Assembly: GCA_029298735.1 (NCBI GenBank)
Contig: JANSLP010000118.1
Coordinates: 24,067-88,066 of the forward strand
Source of the DNA: Ophiostoma sp. CBS 140.51
Lineage: Eukaryota > Ascomycota > Sordariomycetes > Ophiostomatales > Ophiostomataceae
Direction: 5' to 3'
DNA length: 64,000 nt
Shown: positions 12,912 to 25,044 of the stretch, in pieces
Layout: each line of letters begins with the position of its first letter
Numbering within the stretch: position 1 is the stretch's first letter
The notes under the pieces: model-generated
What the model was told of the DNA's origin: nothing
Databases searched by the model: none
The model's input: the letters and a program-made list of their open reading frames with translations, nothing else
Translations under genes and position numbers: made by a program

Positions 12912-14918
12912 CAAAATCCCGTATGCATACGGCGATATTCATGTACCCGTGCATCTTGCATTTGGACGATGATGGGCCGGCAAAAGAATCAATTGCAATT
13001 TCTTCGTGAAAAAATATGTGTTTATACATGCTCGATGTTAAAATGAAAATTTAGAATGTTCCTTCTCTTCCATCCTGTCTTTTGACGTCGTCATTTCCAC
13101 CGTTAGTCTCCTTTTCTTCGCCATTCTTCAGACGAACAACGCTTAAATTCTGGACAAAGAGCTTCGTTTGCCAGCTTGGAAAACACGTGCCGCGCTTTCC
13201 GTAGTCTGAGACAGGCCAGCACGCCACGAACTAGCTCAGTCACGGCAGGAAGGAAGGCACGATGGGTTTAGAAGAGAGAAAAAAAAGTGACACAAGAAGG
13301 AACGAACGAACATCACCGGCGAGCGGGCTGGGCTGCTCTTTCTCAACAAAAAAAAACTGCAAAGTGATAAGTTACGTGTACGTAAGGCTCGAGTGCGACG
13401 ACGGCAAAGTTTCTGCACCAGCCGGTGCATATGGCCCAGTCGGATTGCAGGCGCGCGGTGCTGGAAACAGCAAAAAGGCAAGCTTGGTCTTAACAAGGTC
13501 CCCTGTTGCTGTCGATCCTGGGCGATTATGACGACGGGCGGGTGGAGGAAAGCGCAACCTTGGCACCTGCCCCAGACAAAATAGCGTCAACAGCGACAGG
13601 AAAGAGAGCTGGAGAGCAAAACTTCGCAGAGAACTTCACAAGGAAGACAAGGAAGGATCAAAACGACAAAGTCCACAAAGAGCGAAAAGGTGGAGAAAAC
13701 TGGGTCCATTGCGCTTTCCGTGCACATGTATCTGCCCATGCGGGCCAGCAAGAGCAGTGGACTTGTATCTTATTGTGCTATGGGGGGAGCCTGCAGGCGC
13801 CATCGAATCCCGCTAGCGAAAGGCAAGCACGGAGAATAGCAGTGACAAGCGACAAAGGCGCACCTTCTGTTGGAAATTGTTGCCCCTGCTATCTTTTGCC
13901 TGTGGACTGCTATCTCCATTATCTATCGCTCACCCACGCTGCGTTTTTTCCTCAACTTCAACAAACCCACGCGCAGACCATCGACACCCTGGACCACCGC
14001 AGGCCACAACCACGGCTAGACACGCAGCACGGCTCTTTGCACAAGAGCTGCATTGACAGGCACAAAAACGAAGCAACCTCGCCCCTCGCCACCGAGTAAT
14101 CCGTCCGCGAAACAGCATCTTAAAGCCTGGCACTTCGATCCGCCATCTACGTCCTTCGAACTCTCGGGACTATCTGGGCCCCCTCGCGCCCCCTCACCTC
14201 ACCTTCCACGACACCTCCGCGTGCGATAAGCTCTTCCTCGAGAGCTTGGACGTTTGGCTACTCACGGGAACGACCAACACTGTCCCAAAGCAACGAGACG
14301 CATACGGAGTGCAGCTCCTCTTTGTGGGGGTTGACTTTGATCGGAAGACAGATATCTGGGCGAGACAGCTCGGCCCACACGACGACCGGGACATACATCG
14401 ACTGGTCTTGCCACTGCTCAGGTGTGTACGGCGTACGGACGACAAAAATCCTGCTTTAAGACGTGGGAACGGGGACAAGAGGCGGCCTGCCGTGTAAGGT
14501 GCAACAAGAAAAAGCTCTTTTGATGCTAACAACGCCTTCAAGAAGCAACGACACACGACCGAGCAGACGATCTACGGCAGCAGAGACGACATAAAGCGGC
14601 CTGAACAGCACGGCCAGCACGGAAAACGAGCGAGCGATCGAGCGAAAGTTGACATCACTACGACAAAGCAGCACCCTTTTACTTGTTTTCTTGTTTCTCG
14701 CCATTTGCCTCACCCAGACGGTCCGTCAAGAGCTCTCGACGTCCAATGACCACCATCTTTGCTACAGCTCCGGAAGGGTTTTTCGTTGATGGGGTCCCGT
14801 TGAGCTCGGTGGCCCGCTGACGGTCTCACTTTTTGTGCTTCCCACCATTTATGCAAGTACGAGTTTTGCATGTAAGTCAATTGTCTTGCATTTTGTGTCT
14901 TGGATTTGGCCTCCCGTG

Positions 14919-14933
14919 CCCCCCCCCCCCCCC
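14919..14933 (+). repeat. Poly-C run (15 bases)
   Basis: Uninterrupted run of 15 C in the presumed TSC2 upstream region. Such runs are length-variable and prone to sequencing error, so the exact length should be treated with caution. Confidence 0.85.
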
Positions 14934-15603
14934 AAAACGTTTTCCCTCTGTTCTCCATTTTCTGGGTTTCTGGGCGCGCATGCCCTGTCTGCTGGCCCCT
15001 CCGCCGCCCCTGCATTGCCCGGCCCCCAACTCTGTCTTCGTTCTGCCTATACGCGCCTCGCTTCGACCGTTCGGTTTCGGTGGCCTTGGTCAAGTCTGTC
15101 TGCTCTTCAGCAAAAGAGGCGAGTTGCTTGGAGGCACGAGGCATGTGAGCTGAAAGAAGAATGAAAAACGAAAAATGACAGTTCTGCAAAAGGCTCGACT
15201 GGGCACAGCTGCAAAACGATCTGCCTGTTCAGTGTGCACGCAACAAGGTGTGGCTGCCCACATCACCTGCCAGGCTGTCCAAAGAGGCTGTCGGGCGACC
15301 CTCCATCTCAGCTCTGGGGGTCCTGTCCTTTTCTGTCGCCCCTTGCCTGTGTGTGGCCTGTGTGGCTGTCTTTTTATGTCATTGTGTTTATTTTCTTTTA
15401 TCTCTTTTTTCTTCTCCATTTTATGTTTTATGTCGCACTCGACTTTGACATTCTTGCTTTTTCTGCATCTTGCCAAGTCCCGTCAATCACTTCATCCTTT
15501 TGTTTACACAACTTGCTTGTTTCTTTCCTTTTCTCATCACCTTAGCGTTCCTTCGTTTCCTTATTTATTTCTTTTGTTCGCTCGACCTCACTCGTCCGCA
15601 AGC

Positions 15604-15648
15604 ATGGCTGATTCGGCCGAACAAATGCTAACATGCTCCGCCGAATAG
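15604..15648 (+). promoter_or_regulatory. Upstream ORF overlapping the TSC2 start
   Basis: An ATG at 15604 opens a 14-codon frame (MADSAEQMLTCSAE) that ends with TAG at 15646-15648. This is beyond the TSC2 ATG at 15633 and in a different reading frame. Ribosomes initiating here would pass the TSC2 start, so translation of TSC2 would depend on leaky scanning. It is only relevant if the mRNA 5' end lies upstream of 15604, which I cannot determine. Confidence 0.4.
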
Positions 15649-18600
15649 TCTCGCTAGGCCAGCAGGTCTCCGAGAGTGAAGACGACTTCATGTCGCCTCC
15701 ATCCAACGATGTCGGCCGGTCATCCGAGCATAAGGTGCCCGGTGGTCTGGCCGGCGTCTTCAAGGGCCTGACCGGGTCCTCCAAGCTGACAAAGACGCCT
15801 GCCCAGGGCTCCGGCCAACCCACCACCGCCACAACAATATCACCTCTCCCACTTACTGCGCCGGCAGCCGCAGCTGCCCTCTCCTCTTCCTCTATTGCGT
15901 CGACACAAGCAGCATCATCCGAACCCACCGACGCTGATTCTCTCAACAACCGCTCACGCGAACACCTTTTGACTTACGCAGACTGCCTCGATCAGTTAAA
16001 GAACGGAGCACTCGGCGAACGAGTTGCCGCTGCCGGTGCACTACGGTCTATTGTGATTGAAACGCCCGTTCAGTCCATGTCCAGCATATGGGATGCCACA
16101 GAAGACCTGATCAACCCAGACAAGGCCCAAGTTGCTCGACATGCTGGCTGGGAATTGCTCGCAGAGTGTGCACGGCACACGTCTTCCACCAACCTTGAGC
16201 GCCGGAAATACTTCCAGGCCATCACAGCACCGGCCGACCCCGGAGATTTCCACCTGCAACTCTCGGCCCTTGTTGACTTGACCAACAACGGCCGTAATCT
16301 CTCTGGCTTCGACTATGACGTTTTCCCCGTGCTCACAGAATGGTTCCAGACGGCCTACAAAGCGTCAAAAGTGGCTGCTAAGAAACCATCTTCACAACGC
16401 TCCACCAACGGCAAGAGCGGCAAATTAAAAGGTGTACAAACGACCGAGGAACGGAACCTCTCCCAGCTGTTCGCCTACACCATCGATGTCATCAAGTACA
16501 GCTCCAAGATCGCCAGCGACAGCGCCATCGAAGGCCTGCTTGATGCCATCCTGGACATTGCCATGAACACCAGCACCGAGGACGACCTCTCATCCTGCAT
16601 CGCCATTATCAACACCTGTGTCACCGTTGGCGCCATGCCGAGCAAGAGCCTCGAGCGCTGCGTGAAGGTCTTGAGCTCCATCTATTGTCTGGTGCCCAAG
16701 CTTCAGAAAACCGCATGGCAGGTTTTGTCCAACATCTTCAAGTCCCATCATGGCCTGCATACCATCAGCATCCTGCTCGACACTCTTCGGAAATATCCCC
16801 TCGAAGGCGTGGAGGTTAAGGACGCTACACGCGAAGTCCGTGGTGCTCTGGCTGTCCTACAAAAGCTCGTCCGAAAAGCCGGGTCCACAGAGTACCCGAC
16901 GCTCCCATTTACGCTGTTAGTTGATGGGCTTGAGAATGTAGTCAGCCACACGCCATCACCACGCATCGTTGCATCTATCCTGCAACTCATCAACCAGCTG
17001 TTTGACGGCGGCGGCGGCATGCTCAATCCACTTCTCCTTGATGAAGACTGGGCTTCCCTGCTCGGTGTGGCAACGACATGTGCCAAGCGGAGCAACCCGT
17101 CTAAATCCTATGACGGGGCAGCCATCAGAAAACAGTTGCAAAGCGGCTTGGCCAGCTCAGAAGAGCCGTCACAGGACGCTGTCGACCGCGAGTCGGCCGT
17201 TCTCACTGCGCGGCTCGAGAACTTACTGCGTGGCCTGCTTAATGAGCGGCCAGAGTATATGCAGCGCAACTGCTGCGTCTCCTTCCTCGCCGACGTACAC
17301 CACATCCTCCCTGACTCTGGCGCGGAACTTGTGCTCAAGTACTTTGCCGAATTTAGTTGCTGCTTCCCCTCCGATCCTCAATGGGATGCCAACCTGAAAC
17401 TCGTTTTGGGCGCCTTTTACTCCAACCAGTCGCGCTCTGCCGTGGTACAGTTGCAGGCCTTACAAACGGCAATCGACGTTCACAATGTCCTCTCTCTCGT
17501 GGATGGTGTTGTTGATGCCCCGGATGCGGTCGCAGACCTCGTTCGTCGCATTCTGGCGCATATTGGCGAAGAGCGTGACACAGTACTCCTATTCCACGCC
17601 ATCTCTTTCGCCGTGACGACCGCTCCGTGTGTGGATGCCGCTCTCTTCAGCTTTATTATTGAGGCGCTTGGCTCTGTCATTAAGAATGACGAGCGCCGGC
17701 AGCCTCTCGCTATTGCCTCGTCGGGCTCTACACCAGCCTCGCCCCTGGCCACTCCAGGCGAACACCCCGATGTGCTGGTGGACCAGAGCACGTCCAACAT
17801 TGCCACACGCGGCCTTGTCCAGATTTTCATGGACACAATGAACACCGACGCCAGCAAAGCCAGCCAGGTCTTTGAGGCTTTGGTGAGCCTGGCGCGGGAC
17901 AAACGCTGCCCGGTGGACGCACGCCTCTCCGCCCTGAAATTGCTGTTTCGCCTGCGCGCCGACTGGGCCCACCGCATTTTCCTAGTGTCCAACACCGAAT
18001 CTGAGGCTCTGGCCGCGGTGCTATTCCGGACCGAAGCCGCGTTGGAGCGCAAAATGGCCGACGAGGTCACACAGGAAATTCTTGCGCGACAAGCGCGAAA
18101 TGAGCCTGGAGCCCCTTTGCCTTCTGGTGGAGGCGGTACCAGCAACCAGCAGCAGCATCCCACAAGGGTGACACGAGGCGTCTCATTTGGACAAGGAAGT
18201 GGCGGTGGGCCACAGGACAGACCTGGCTTTCCTAGCCGAACGACGAGCAACGCCCGTCATAGGACGACGGCGCCACGCTACCGCCAGCTCTGGAGCTTAC
18301 CTGACCCAGACGCTCTCCCTCAAACACCCATCGCCAATGCCAGCACTGTCCTCTTCTCGCACGAGTGGGATGAGAGAATAACTCGCGGCGTCGATACCAA
18401 GGCCAAGGCCAAGGAGAGCAAGAGCAGCGATGATGCCGGTACCGCTACAGAAGGCGTGACGTCTACTTCTCCAGATGATGCCAAGAACGAGGGCAACTCA
18501 GATGCGGAGCCAACTCTGCTGGTTCTCGACATGACGGCGTGGTTGGAGGTTATTTTTGATATCCTGACACGCGGCGCAAACTGGGAATTGTACAGCTTCG

Positions 18601-21134
18601 CCCTCGTGCACCTACCCTCGCAGCTCAGCAACCATGCTGTCTGTCGCGGCGCAGTGCCTGTCATTTTGCGTTTCCGCAGCCACCTGTGTGAACAAGTCCG
18701 GATGAACAGCTCGCAAGAACCTCCAGCGGCCACTGGCCTCCGTCGGCCAGACGTGCAGACATGCCTGCTGCAGACGCTAACCATGATTTTGAGTTACCAC
18801 GAGTACTTTCAGCGGCAAGAAGGCGACGATTTGGTGCGGACGTTCATCATGGGGCTTACGGATAAGAACCCAATCTCTTGCGTGCACGCCCTGTCAATCT
18901 GCTGCTACGAGCTGCCGCATGCCACAAGTAAATCTTTGGTCAACATTTTGCAAAAGATGTCCCAGATCATTACGCGGCCAGGTGTCGCCGTGCACATCCT
19001 CGAGCTGCTTGCTTGTCTGAGTCGCCTGCCGTGGCTCTACTCCAACTTCCGGGAAGACGAGTACCGCATTGCCTTTGGCGTCTGCTTCCGATACCTGCAG
19101 GCCGTCCGCGATAGGCGCAAGTCGTCCCGTGTGAGCCACGCCAGTGTCAGCGAGCAGGGCTCGGTGTCGACGTACAATGGGTACGGCATGGGTGCATTTG
19201 ATCCGCATGGCCCCGAGATGCCCGGCAACACGCAGCCGCTGCAGCCGAGCGCATCCGACGACCTGCCCCAATACGTGTACGCCCTGGCCTACCACGTCTT
19301 GACGTTCTGGTTCTTGGCTCTTCGTGTTACAGACCGTGCCAACTACGTGACATGGATTGCAAGCCGTCTCTTTATCGACAACGACGGCCGCCAGATCACG
19401 GATGAGCAGGCTCAAATCACTCTCGACTTCATGCAGCGCGTTGCCTTCTCTGACGCTGATGAATCTGCACCTGCCGACGACCCAGATGACGACACTGGCC
19501 AAGATGCAGCTCCAGCTCGGAGTTGGGTCATGGGAAACAGCATTCTCACCATTCAGCCAGCTGCGAGCAAGGCCGGCTTTGCGCGGATCACCAAACGCCA
19601 GCCGTCCGGCACTTCCTACTACACGATCCAAGAGAATCTTCAGCCACCGCCTCCGCACCAAACCCGTGGTCCCATCGATCCCATGGAAGGTATCTCGGGT
19701 CAAACGCACCACAGTCAGGCAGCCAACCCTGTTCTGCCGAGCCATCTACTAGCCCAGCTGCTGGCACCAGTGCCCCAGCAGTACGACTCGCCCTTACGGC
19801 CGATCCCGCTACCCAACGACGACGCCGTTGACCGTGCCTTCCGTGCCTTTGACCGCAACTCGACGGTCGACGGTCACAAGGTCGGCGTGATCTACATTGG
19901 CGAGGGCCAGACGGACGAGGCCGAGATTTTGGCCAATGTATCTGGCAGCAGCGACTATGTTGATTTCCTCAACGGACTGGGCACACTGGTCCGGCTCAAG
20001 GGTGCCACCTTCAATACACAAGGCCTGGACCGCGAGTATGACTCGGACGGTGCCTACACGTTTTGCTGGCGCGACCGGGTGACGGAGATGGTGTTCCATG
20101 TGACGACACAGATGCCGACGGACCGCGAGCGCGACCCGATCTGCATCAACAAGAAACGGCATATTGGCAACGACTACGTCAACATCATTTTCAACGATTC
20201 TGGTCTACCCTTCAAGTTCGACACGTTCCCGTCCGAGTTCAACTACGTCAACATTGTCATTACGCCCGAGTCGCGGGCCTCGTTCGTGGCGCGGCGCGAG
20301 CTGTCCCTGCAAAAGCAGCGGGAAGACGAGAAGGAGGCTCTCATGCAGGAGCAGTATCTACAGCAGCAACAGCAAAGGGACGACCCTCAACAACAGCAGC
20401 AGCCACCGCCGCCGCGCCAGAAGCGGGCCATGCCATTCTACAAGGTGCAAGTCATGAGCAAGCCCGGGTTCCCCGAGATTTCGCCGTCGGCACGCACCAA
20501 GATCATCAGCCTCAAGGCGCTACCCGACTTTATCCGCCTACTGGCCCTCAATGCCTCGGTGTTCTCGCAGGTGTGGGCTACGCGGCAGGGCGGCGAACAC
20601 ATTTCGTCGTGGCGCAACCGGCTGCGGCAGATCCACCGGCTACGCGAGCGTTATGGACCTGCAGCATTAGCTGCTGTGGCCCCCTCGCCACCACCGTCGG
20701 CCATGGCCGGTGGCGGTCCTGGTGGCGGTCCTGGTGGTACAGCTGGACCCAGCGGTGGTGCTGGTGGGGCCGGCAACAATGCTGTCGGCGCCGGCAGTGG
20801 TGCCCTGGCTGGCGGTGTCGGTGCTACGGCCGGCACCAACGCCAGCACTGGCACAATTGGTGTCAACGGCCCCAGTTTAGCAGGCGGCAACAGCAGTGCC
20901 GAGCAGCTATCGCGGACGAGCGTGGGCGGGATGCGCGACAGTTTCAACAGTCTACGGCGGACGTCGATGGCGACCTTCTTTACAGTGGCAGGCGGCGACC
21001 AAAGCAATCACAGGTCGTCTGTGCACTCAACAGCGACGGCAACCACGGCGTCGGACAATACGGACTCGACAGCCGTCAACGGCGGGTCGTCGGAAGTGTG
21101 GGTGGACTCGCTGGACTTCTCCAAATGGACGTAG
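15633..21134 (+). CDS. TSC2: Tuberin (TSC2) homologue, Rheb GTPase-activating protein
   Basis: GAP subunit of the tuberous sclerosis complex, which turns off the small GTPase Rheb and so restrains TORC1. The 1833-residue protein is encoded by one uninterrupted 5.5 kb exon. The N-terminal two thirds is an alpha-helical tuberin-type repeat region. The Rap/Ran-GAP domain is at about residues 1415-1565, with IYIGEGQTDEAEIL and the segment HIGNDYVNIIFNDSG, in which Asn1513 matches the catalytic asparagine of tuberin. Two low-complexity insertions are fungal embellishments: a Gln/Pro stretch near residues 1570-1595 and a Gly/Ala/Ser-rich stretch around 1690-1750, followed by a Ser/Thr-rich tail. 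An out-of-frame upstream ORF overlaps the start codon. The chosen ATG is the first in frame; the leader is CT-rich. Confidence 0.93.
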   Translation: MLRRIVSLGQQVSESEDDFMSPPSNDVGRSSEHKVPGGLAGVFKGLTGSSKLTKTPAQGSGQPTTATTISPLPLTAPAAAAALSSSSIASTQAASSEPTDADSLNNRSREHLLTYADCLDQLKNGALGERVAAAGALRSIVIETPVQSMSSIWDATEDLINPDKAQVARHAGWELLAECARHTSSTNLERRKYFQAITAPADPGDFHLQLSALVDLTNNGRNLSGFDYDVFPVLTEWFQTAYKASKVAAKKPSSQRSTNGKSGKLKGVQTTEERNLSQLFAYTIDVIKYSSKIASDSAIEGLLDAILDIAMNTSTEDDLSSCIAIINTCVTVGAMPSKSLERCVKVLSSIYCLVPKLQKTAWQVLSNIFKSHHGLHTISILLDTLRKYPLEGVEVKDATREVRGALAVLQKLVRKAGSTEYPTLPFTLLVDGLENVVSHTPSPRIVASILQLINQLFDGGGGMLNPLLLDEDWASLLGVATTCAKRSNPSKSYDGAAIRKQLQSGLASSEEPSQDAVDRESAVLTARLENLLRGLLNERPEYMQRNCCVSFLADVHHILPDSGAELVLKYFAEFSCCFPSDPQWDANLKLVLGAFYSNQSRSAVVQLQALQTAIDVHNVLSLVDGVVDAPDAVADLVRRILAHIGEERDTVLLFHAISFAVTTAPCVDAALFSFIIEALGSVIKNDERRQPLAIASSGSTPASPLATPGEHPDVLVDQSTSNIATRGLVQIFMDTMNTDASKASQVFEALVSLARDKRCPVDARLSALKLLFRLRADWAHRIFLVSNTESEALAAVLFRTEAALERKMADEVTQEILARQARNEPGAPLPSGGGGTSNQQQHPTRVTRGVSFGQGSGGGPQDRPGFPSRTTSNARHRTTAPRYRQLWSLPDPDALPQTPIANASTVLFSHEWDERITRGVDTKAKAKESKSSDDAGTATEGVTSTSPDDAKNEGNSDAEPTLLVLDMTAWLEVIFDILTRGANWELYSFALVHLPSQLSNHAVCRGAVPVILRFRSHLCEQVRMNSSQEPPAATGLRRPDVQTCLLQTLTMILSYHEYFQRQEGDDLVRTFIMGLTDKNPISCVHALSICCYELPHATSKSLVNILQKMSQIITRPGVAVHILELLACLSRLPWLYSNFREDEYRIAFGVCFRYLQAVRDRRKSSRVSHASVSEQGSVSTYNGYGMGAFDPHGPEMPGNTQPLQPSASDDLPQYVYALAYHVLTFWFLALRVTDRANYVTWIASRLFIDNDGRQITDEQAQITLDFMQRVAFSDADESAPADDPDDDTGQDAAPARSWVMGNSILTIQPAASKAGFARITKRQPSGTSYYTIQENLQPPPPHQTRGPIDPMEGISGQTHHSQAANPVLPSHLLAQLLAPVPQQYDSPLRPIPLPNDDAVDRAFRAFDRNSTVDGHKVGVIYIGEGQTDEAEILANVSGSSDYVDFLNGLGTLVRLKGATFNTQGLDREYDSDGAYTFCWRDRVTEMVFHVTTQMPTDRERDPICINKKRHIGNDYVNIIFNDSGLPFKFDTFPSEFNYVNIVITPESRASFVARRELSLQKQREDEKEALMQEQYLQQQQQRDDPQQQQQPPPPRQKRAMPFYKVQVMSKPGFPEISPSARTKIISLKALPDFIRLLALNASVFSQVWATRQGGEHISSWRNRLRQIHRLRERYGPAALAAVAPSPPPSAMAGGGPGGGPGGTAGPSGGAGGAGNNAVGAGSGALAGGVGATAGTNASTGTIGVNGPSLAGGNSSAEQLSRTSVGGMRDSFNSLRRTSMATFFTVAGGDQSNHRSSVHSTATATTASDNTDSTAVNGGSSEVWVDSLDFSKWT

Positions 21135-21999
21135 CCAGCGACAGGCCTGTATGACTAACTTATTTTCATATTCCATAGTTTCTTTATCTTTTATTATATT
21201 TGGCGGGATCGCGGTATATACCTCAAAAGTTTACATGTTTTTGTTTTTCACTTTACTTGAAAAAATCTTCGGGCAACATCGTCTCTATCGTATGATATTC
21301 TGCTCTCTCAATGTTTATTCATAGTGTACGACGTACTAAGATAGAGAATCAACATTAAAAATCTCCGTTAACTTACTAAAGTGTCTCAGTTGTCAAAACG
21401 GAAATTGCCGTGGAACCAACAGGAGCCATCTCCGACTACGAATACGGTGTAGTGTGAAGTATATACACAGCTGAAAGATCGCGTGCAAGGAAACGTTTTC
21501 TTTCCTTTTTTCTCTCGGCCTTCTCTCCACCCGCTTCCTTTTACGATCGTGCAAATCTGGTGGGGTAGTTTTTCTGTCGAGACTGTCTCGACTTCCCAAC
21601 AAAATGGTTCAAGAAAAAGTAGAAATAATAGACGGACAGGAAGTTAATAAAAGCAGCAACGCCGCGTGGAGCGGAGAAGAGAAATACCGGAAGAAAAAGA
21701 AAGACCAAGGACCGAGAGCGAGAAGCGGAACGGGCCATAGCTTAGTAGGTAAGAAAGGAGGAGCGTGCGTGTGTATGCTTCGTGCAGAACAAGTAGGAAC
21801 GATGGACGGCGGACGAAATGCAGGATCCCGTGCACGTTACTCCTCTTGCCAGCAGCATGTCGTACTTGAGGAGGAGTCTGCGTACACGCAAGACGGGATG
21901 GAAGAGATAAACGCGGCAAAGCAAGACTACGACAACGAAAGCAATACCCAAGCGGGAAGCCGTCCGATGGCCGTCCGATGGGCTGCTGACTACAGAGTG

Positions 22000-22000
<1 letters not shown>

Positions 22001-22028
<28 letters not shown>
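22001..22028 (+). repeat. Tandem repeat (GGACTAT)x4
   Basis: Four perfect head-to-tail copies of the 7-mer GGACTAT, followed by a partial GGAT. Non-coding context. Likely replication slippage; probably polymorphic between strains. Confidence 0.9.
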
Positions 22029-22032
<4 letters not shown>

Positions 22033-25011
22033 GCAATGCAAGCAGCAAGCACTGACCATTGAGAGCGGGGTCCAAATATCGTGCGGCATAGCGGGAAACA
22101 GAGAAAAGAAAAGAAGGCAAGAGCGAGACAAATTACTGTGTAAACGCGGGAAAGAGAGAAGGATGGGCAACAAAGGAAGGAAGGGAAGCAGGGGACAGGG
22201 ACTCAAAGACCCGCCGCGCTAAACAGGAAAGAGACAGAGTGCGGCGGCGATGCGAATGAGGAAAGAAGGTGAGCGAGAAGACCGAAACGAGCGAGGCAGG
22301 ACCGAGGACAGGAGCGAGTGAAGGAGAGAAAGCGAAAAGAAGGAACGAGGTACACAGTAATTACCTAGTAGAACATAGAAGGAAAGAAGGGCGGAGCGGA
22401 AAGAAGGACGCAGTCTTCCGCAAGTCTCACGGTGTCGGAGGAAAAAGTATGCGAGTCCCGTACACTTTTGCACTAAAAGTGAGACAAAAGAAGGTGAGCG
22501 TTCAAAAAAAAAAAAACAAGCATTTGGGGGCCAAAAAAATCTACAATCCCGAATCTAAGCACCATCGAAGAATAATCTAATAAATCATCTAAACTCATCT
22601 CAGACGACTATCAACTGACCCCCATTCGGAGAGTAAGATACAATTCAAGTTAAAGCCAGGAAAATAAAAGGAACCTCGGAGGTGTGTCGAAGTCAGACGA
22701 GTGAAATGGAGGGGAGACAAAGGCAAGAAAAGACAAGAAAGGAAAGGAGGGGTGGCAGTGAATACGGGGAATGTGTGAGCAGGGAACAAGGGAGAAACGA
22801 AGAGAAGGAAACGTGAGAAAAAAGGACGACCAAAGAGCCCAAAAACAGGGCACTTTCTCTTCCAGGCAAGACGCCGATTTCAAAAGGATGTTCATCAATC
22901 CATCGTGTCTTTGGTGGGTGCATCATCGGACTGTCGTTGTTCTGTTCCACGGCATAATGACGACGCATCGAACGACGAGGAGGGCTAGATCTGGTGTGTG
23001 GACAGGGCGATCCCTGTTCTCACTATCGTGATTGTTTTCTGAACTATTGTTTACCGACATATAATTTGTTGCCGTTTTATTTGTTTGGTATTTATTAGAT
23101 CTCAATCAGATCCAAAGAAATCAAAATTCCAACAAGATGCCACTGAAGGGTTTGTCATGTAGTCAAAACACAATTCCATGAGGCTCTGTAAAACAACGGT
23201 GAATCAAACACAGCTCGATGTATTCATCCGAAATCTTGTTGACAACAAAATACTTTACATCAAACACGTATCGCGACAATTTCACAACAAACAAGTAACA
23301 ACATAGAAACGGCCCCCAACATATAGTCTAGTCTACTAGACACTTTTTTCGCCCCCGAAATTCCCGTTGACAAGGATCAACTCGTAAAGAATCGCGAAAA
23401 AAGCTGGATTTTTGGCCCCCGACGCCGACGGGCTGCGGCCCGCGGGCCTCGTTGTCTGGCCGCATTTCTCGTTGAAATCTTGCCGCACTATATTGTGACA
23501 AGTGCAGAAAATAAGAAACAAGGCGACGAGAAGCGGCTTGTCACGACCGGTGACAACCCCACCAGCGTGGCCCTGATCTTGACCACAACAAACAAAGATG
23601 GTCGCAAAAGTAAACACACACCTGCGGGCCATCTCGGCCGCAGCTGCCATCGACATTTTCTGCACTGCTACGTCGTAGCCCTGGGGCCCAGATCGGAGAG
23701 GCTAGCATTTGTTTTTGTCCGGTTCCGTTGTTTACTCCTTTCAAAATGAAAAACAAAAGTGCGCCTGCATGGTCAACAAACAGGCTGGATTACGACGTAA
23801 AGAAATGAAGAGACGACGACAAAATGAAGTGTCCTCTAATAGTCAAGTGGAACATATTTACAAAATGGGACAGAAACAGGATGACGGGTTCGCCACGCCA
23901 CAACGGAGTGTCCCACAAGAAAGGGGAAAACAAAAGCACCATGCAGTTTCTTTCAAAGTACGCCAAGTAGACAAACTTGATATCTCTTCGTCGTGAATGT
24001 TCAGCGAGAGGAAAGAAGCGGCTCGGCCAGAGGGCGGAGCTTTCTTCCTCCTCCCACAAGTCAGTCCAGGTCCAGGCCTACCAGACAAGCCAGATCACTT
24101 GACTGCCAAGCAGCTGTAGTTCTTTTCGACGAGCAAGAAAAAAAAAACCAACTTGTGCGGGTTCCTTCTTTCGGACAGGCCTCCCCGCCCTCGCATCTGC
24201 ATGCTGGGACAGGCTAGACAGGGCTTGCGAATCACGGTCTCGCCACTGATTGAAGACGAAAAGGGGTCCAAGTAGAAAGAAGAGAAAGTTCCAGGGACTA
24301 ACAATCTTCAACTACCCTATCAGGGTCTTTACCTTGTTCTTTCTTCATCCCTTTCGTATTCCTTCGTTCCCATTTTGTTAGTTTGAAACATAGTGCTGCT
24401 CATCACTCGGTATCCCCTCCTCTTCTATCCCTTCTAGAACCAGAGTGAAAGGTCCCGTTATGCACCTCGGAGGCGGTAAAAAGAAAGCAAAATAGCCTAG
24501 GTGGGGGAGGGGAGGGTCGAAGAATTGGGGCCAGAGGAGGGGAAAGAAGTAGGTGTGAATCAGTATCCAGCCTTTCCGAACCCTCCCATTGACCAAACAG
24601 AAGCAGAAGAGGTCAACTGGCTCTAGAATTCCGCTGCAAGAAGTCCTCCTTCAGGCTCGTGGAGAATAACAAAGCAGCGGTGACGAGAAAGGAAGTGCCA
24701 AGGGGGGAAAAGAAGGACGCAGAAGTCGCAGAATGCAGAAGCAGAACCCCACAAGGCGTCCTGCATGCAAGCCATCAGGGGGCCTGCATTGTCCCGCTTT
24801 CTTTTTTCACTGGCCGTGATCCAAATGATTTCAAAAGCCACTTGACCACCGCACGATAGCTCGTAGACCTGCACTGGCCGGCAGGGAGTATGGGAAACAG
24901 ACGCGACGGGATGATGATTGTCTTGGACCCGTCTTATACCCAAATTGCTTGCATAGTACTGAGTAGATAGACATGCTTTTCGGGTGGTGCGTATCGGTGA
25001 CTGGTCTACAT

Positions 25012-25044
25012 ATATGATTATGATTATGATTGCATATGATTGCA
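25012..25044 (+). repeat. TATGAT short tandem repeat, interrupted
   Basis: Three contiguous TATGAT-type units, then a TTGCATATGATTGC partial copy. Non-coding 3' flank of the GNAT gene. Confidence 0.75.

Larger units (their letters stand above)
12686..15632. other. Divergent spacer between CSE1 and TSC2
   Basis: No conserved ORF. The first few hundred bases belong to the CSE1 promoter. From about 14.1 kb, and strongly from 15.3 to 15.6 kb, the plus strand becomes CT-rich, consistent with the promoter and leader of TSC2. It contains a 15-base poly-C run at 14919-14933. Confidence 0.6.

Noticed and set aside
13506..14099. 197-codon plus-strand open frame between CSE1 and TSC2
   Set aside because: No recognisable domain, mixed composition, and it lies in the probable TSC2 upstream region.
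20063..21154. 363-codon frame overlapping the 3' end of TSC2
   Set aside because: A different-phase shadow of the TSC2 repeats (Trp/Arg/Gln/Ser-rich), without conserved features.
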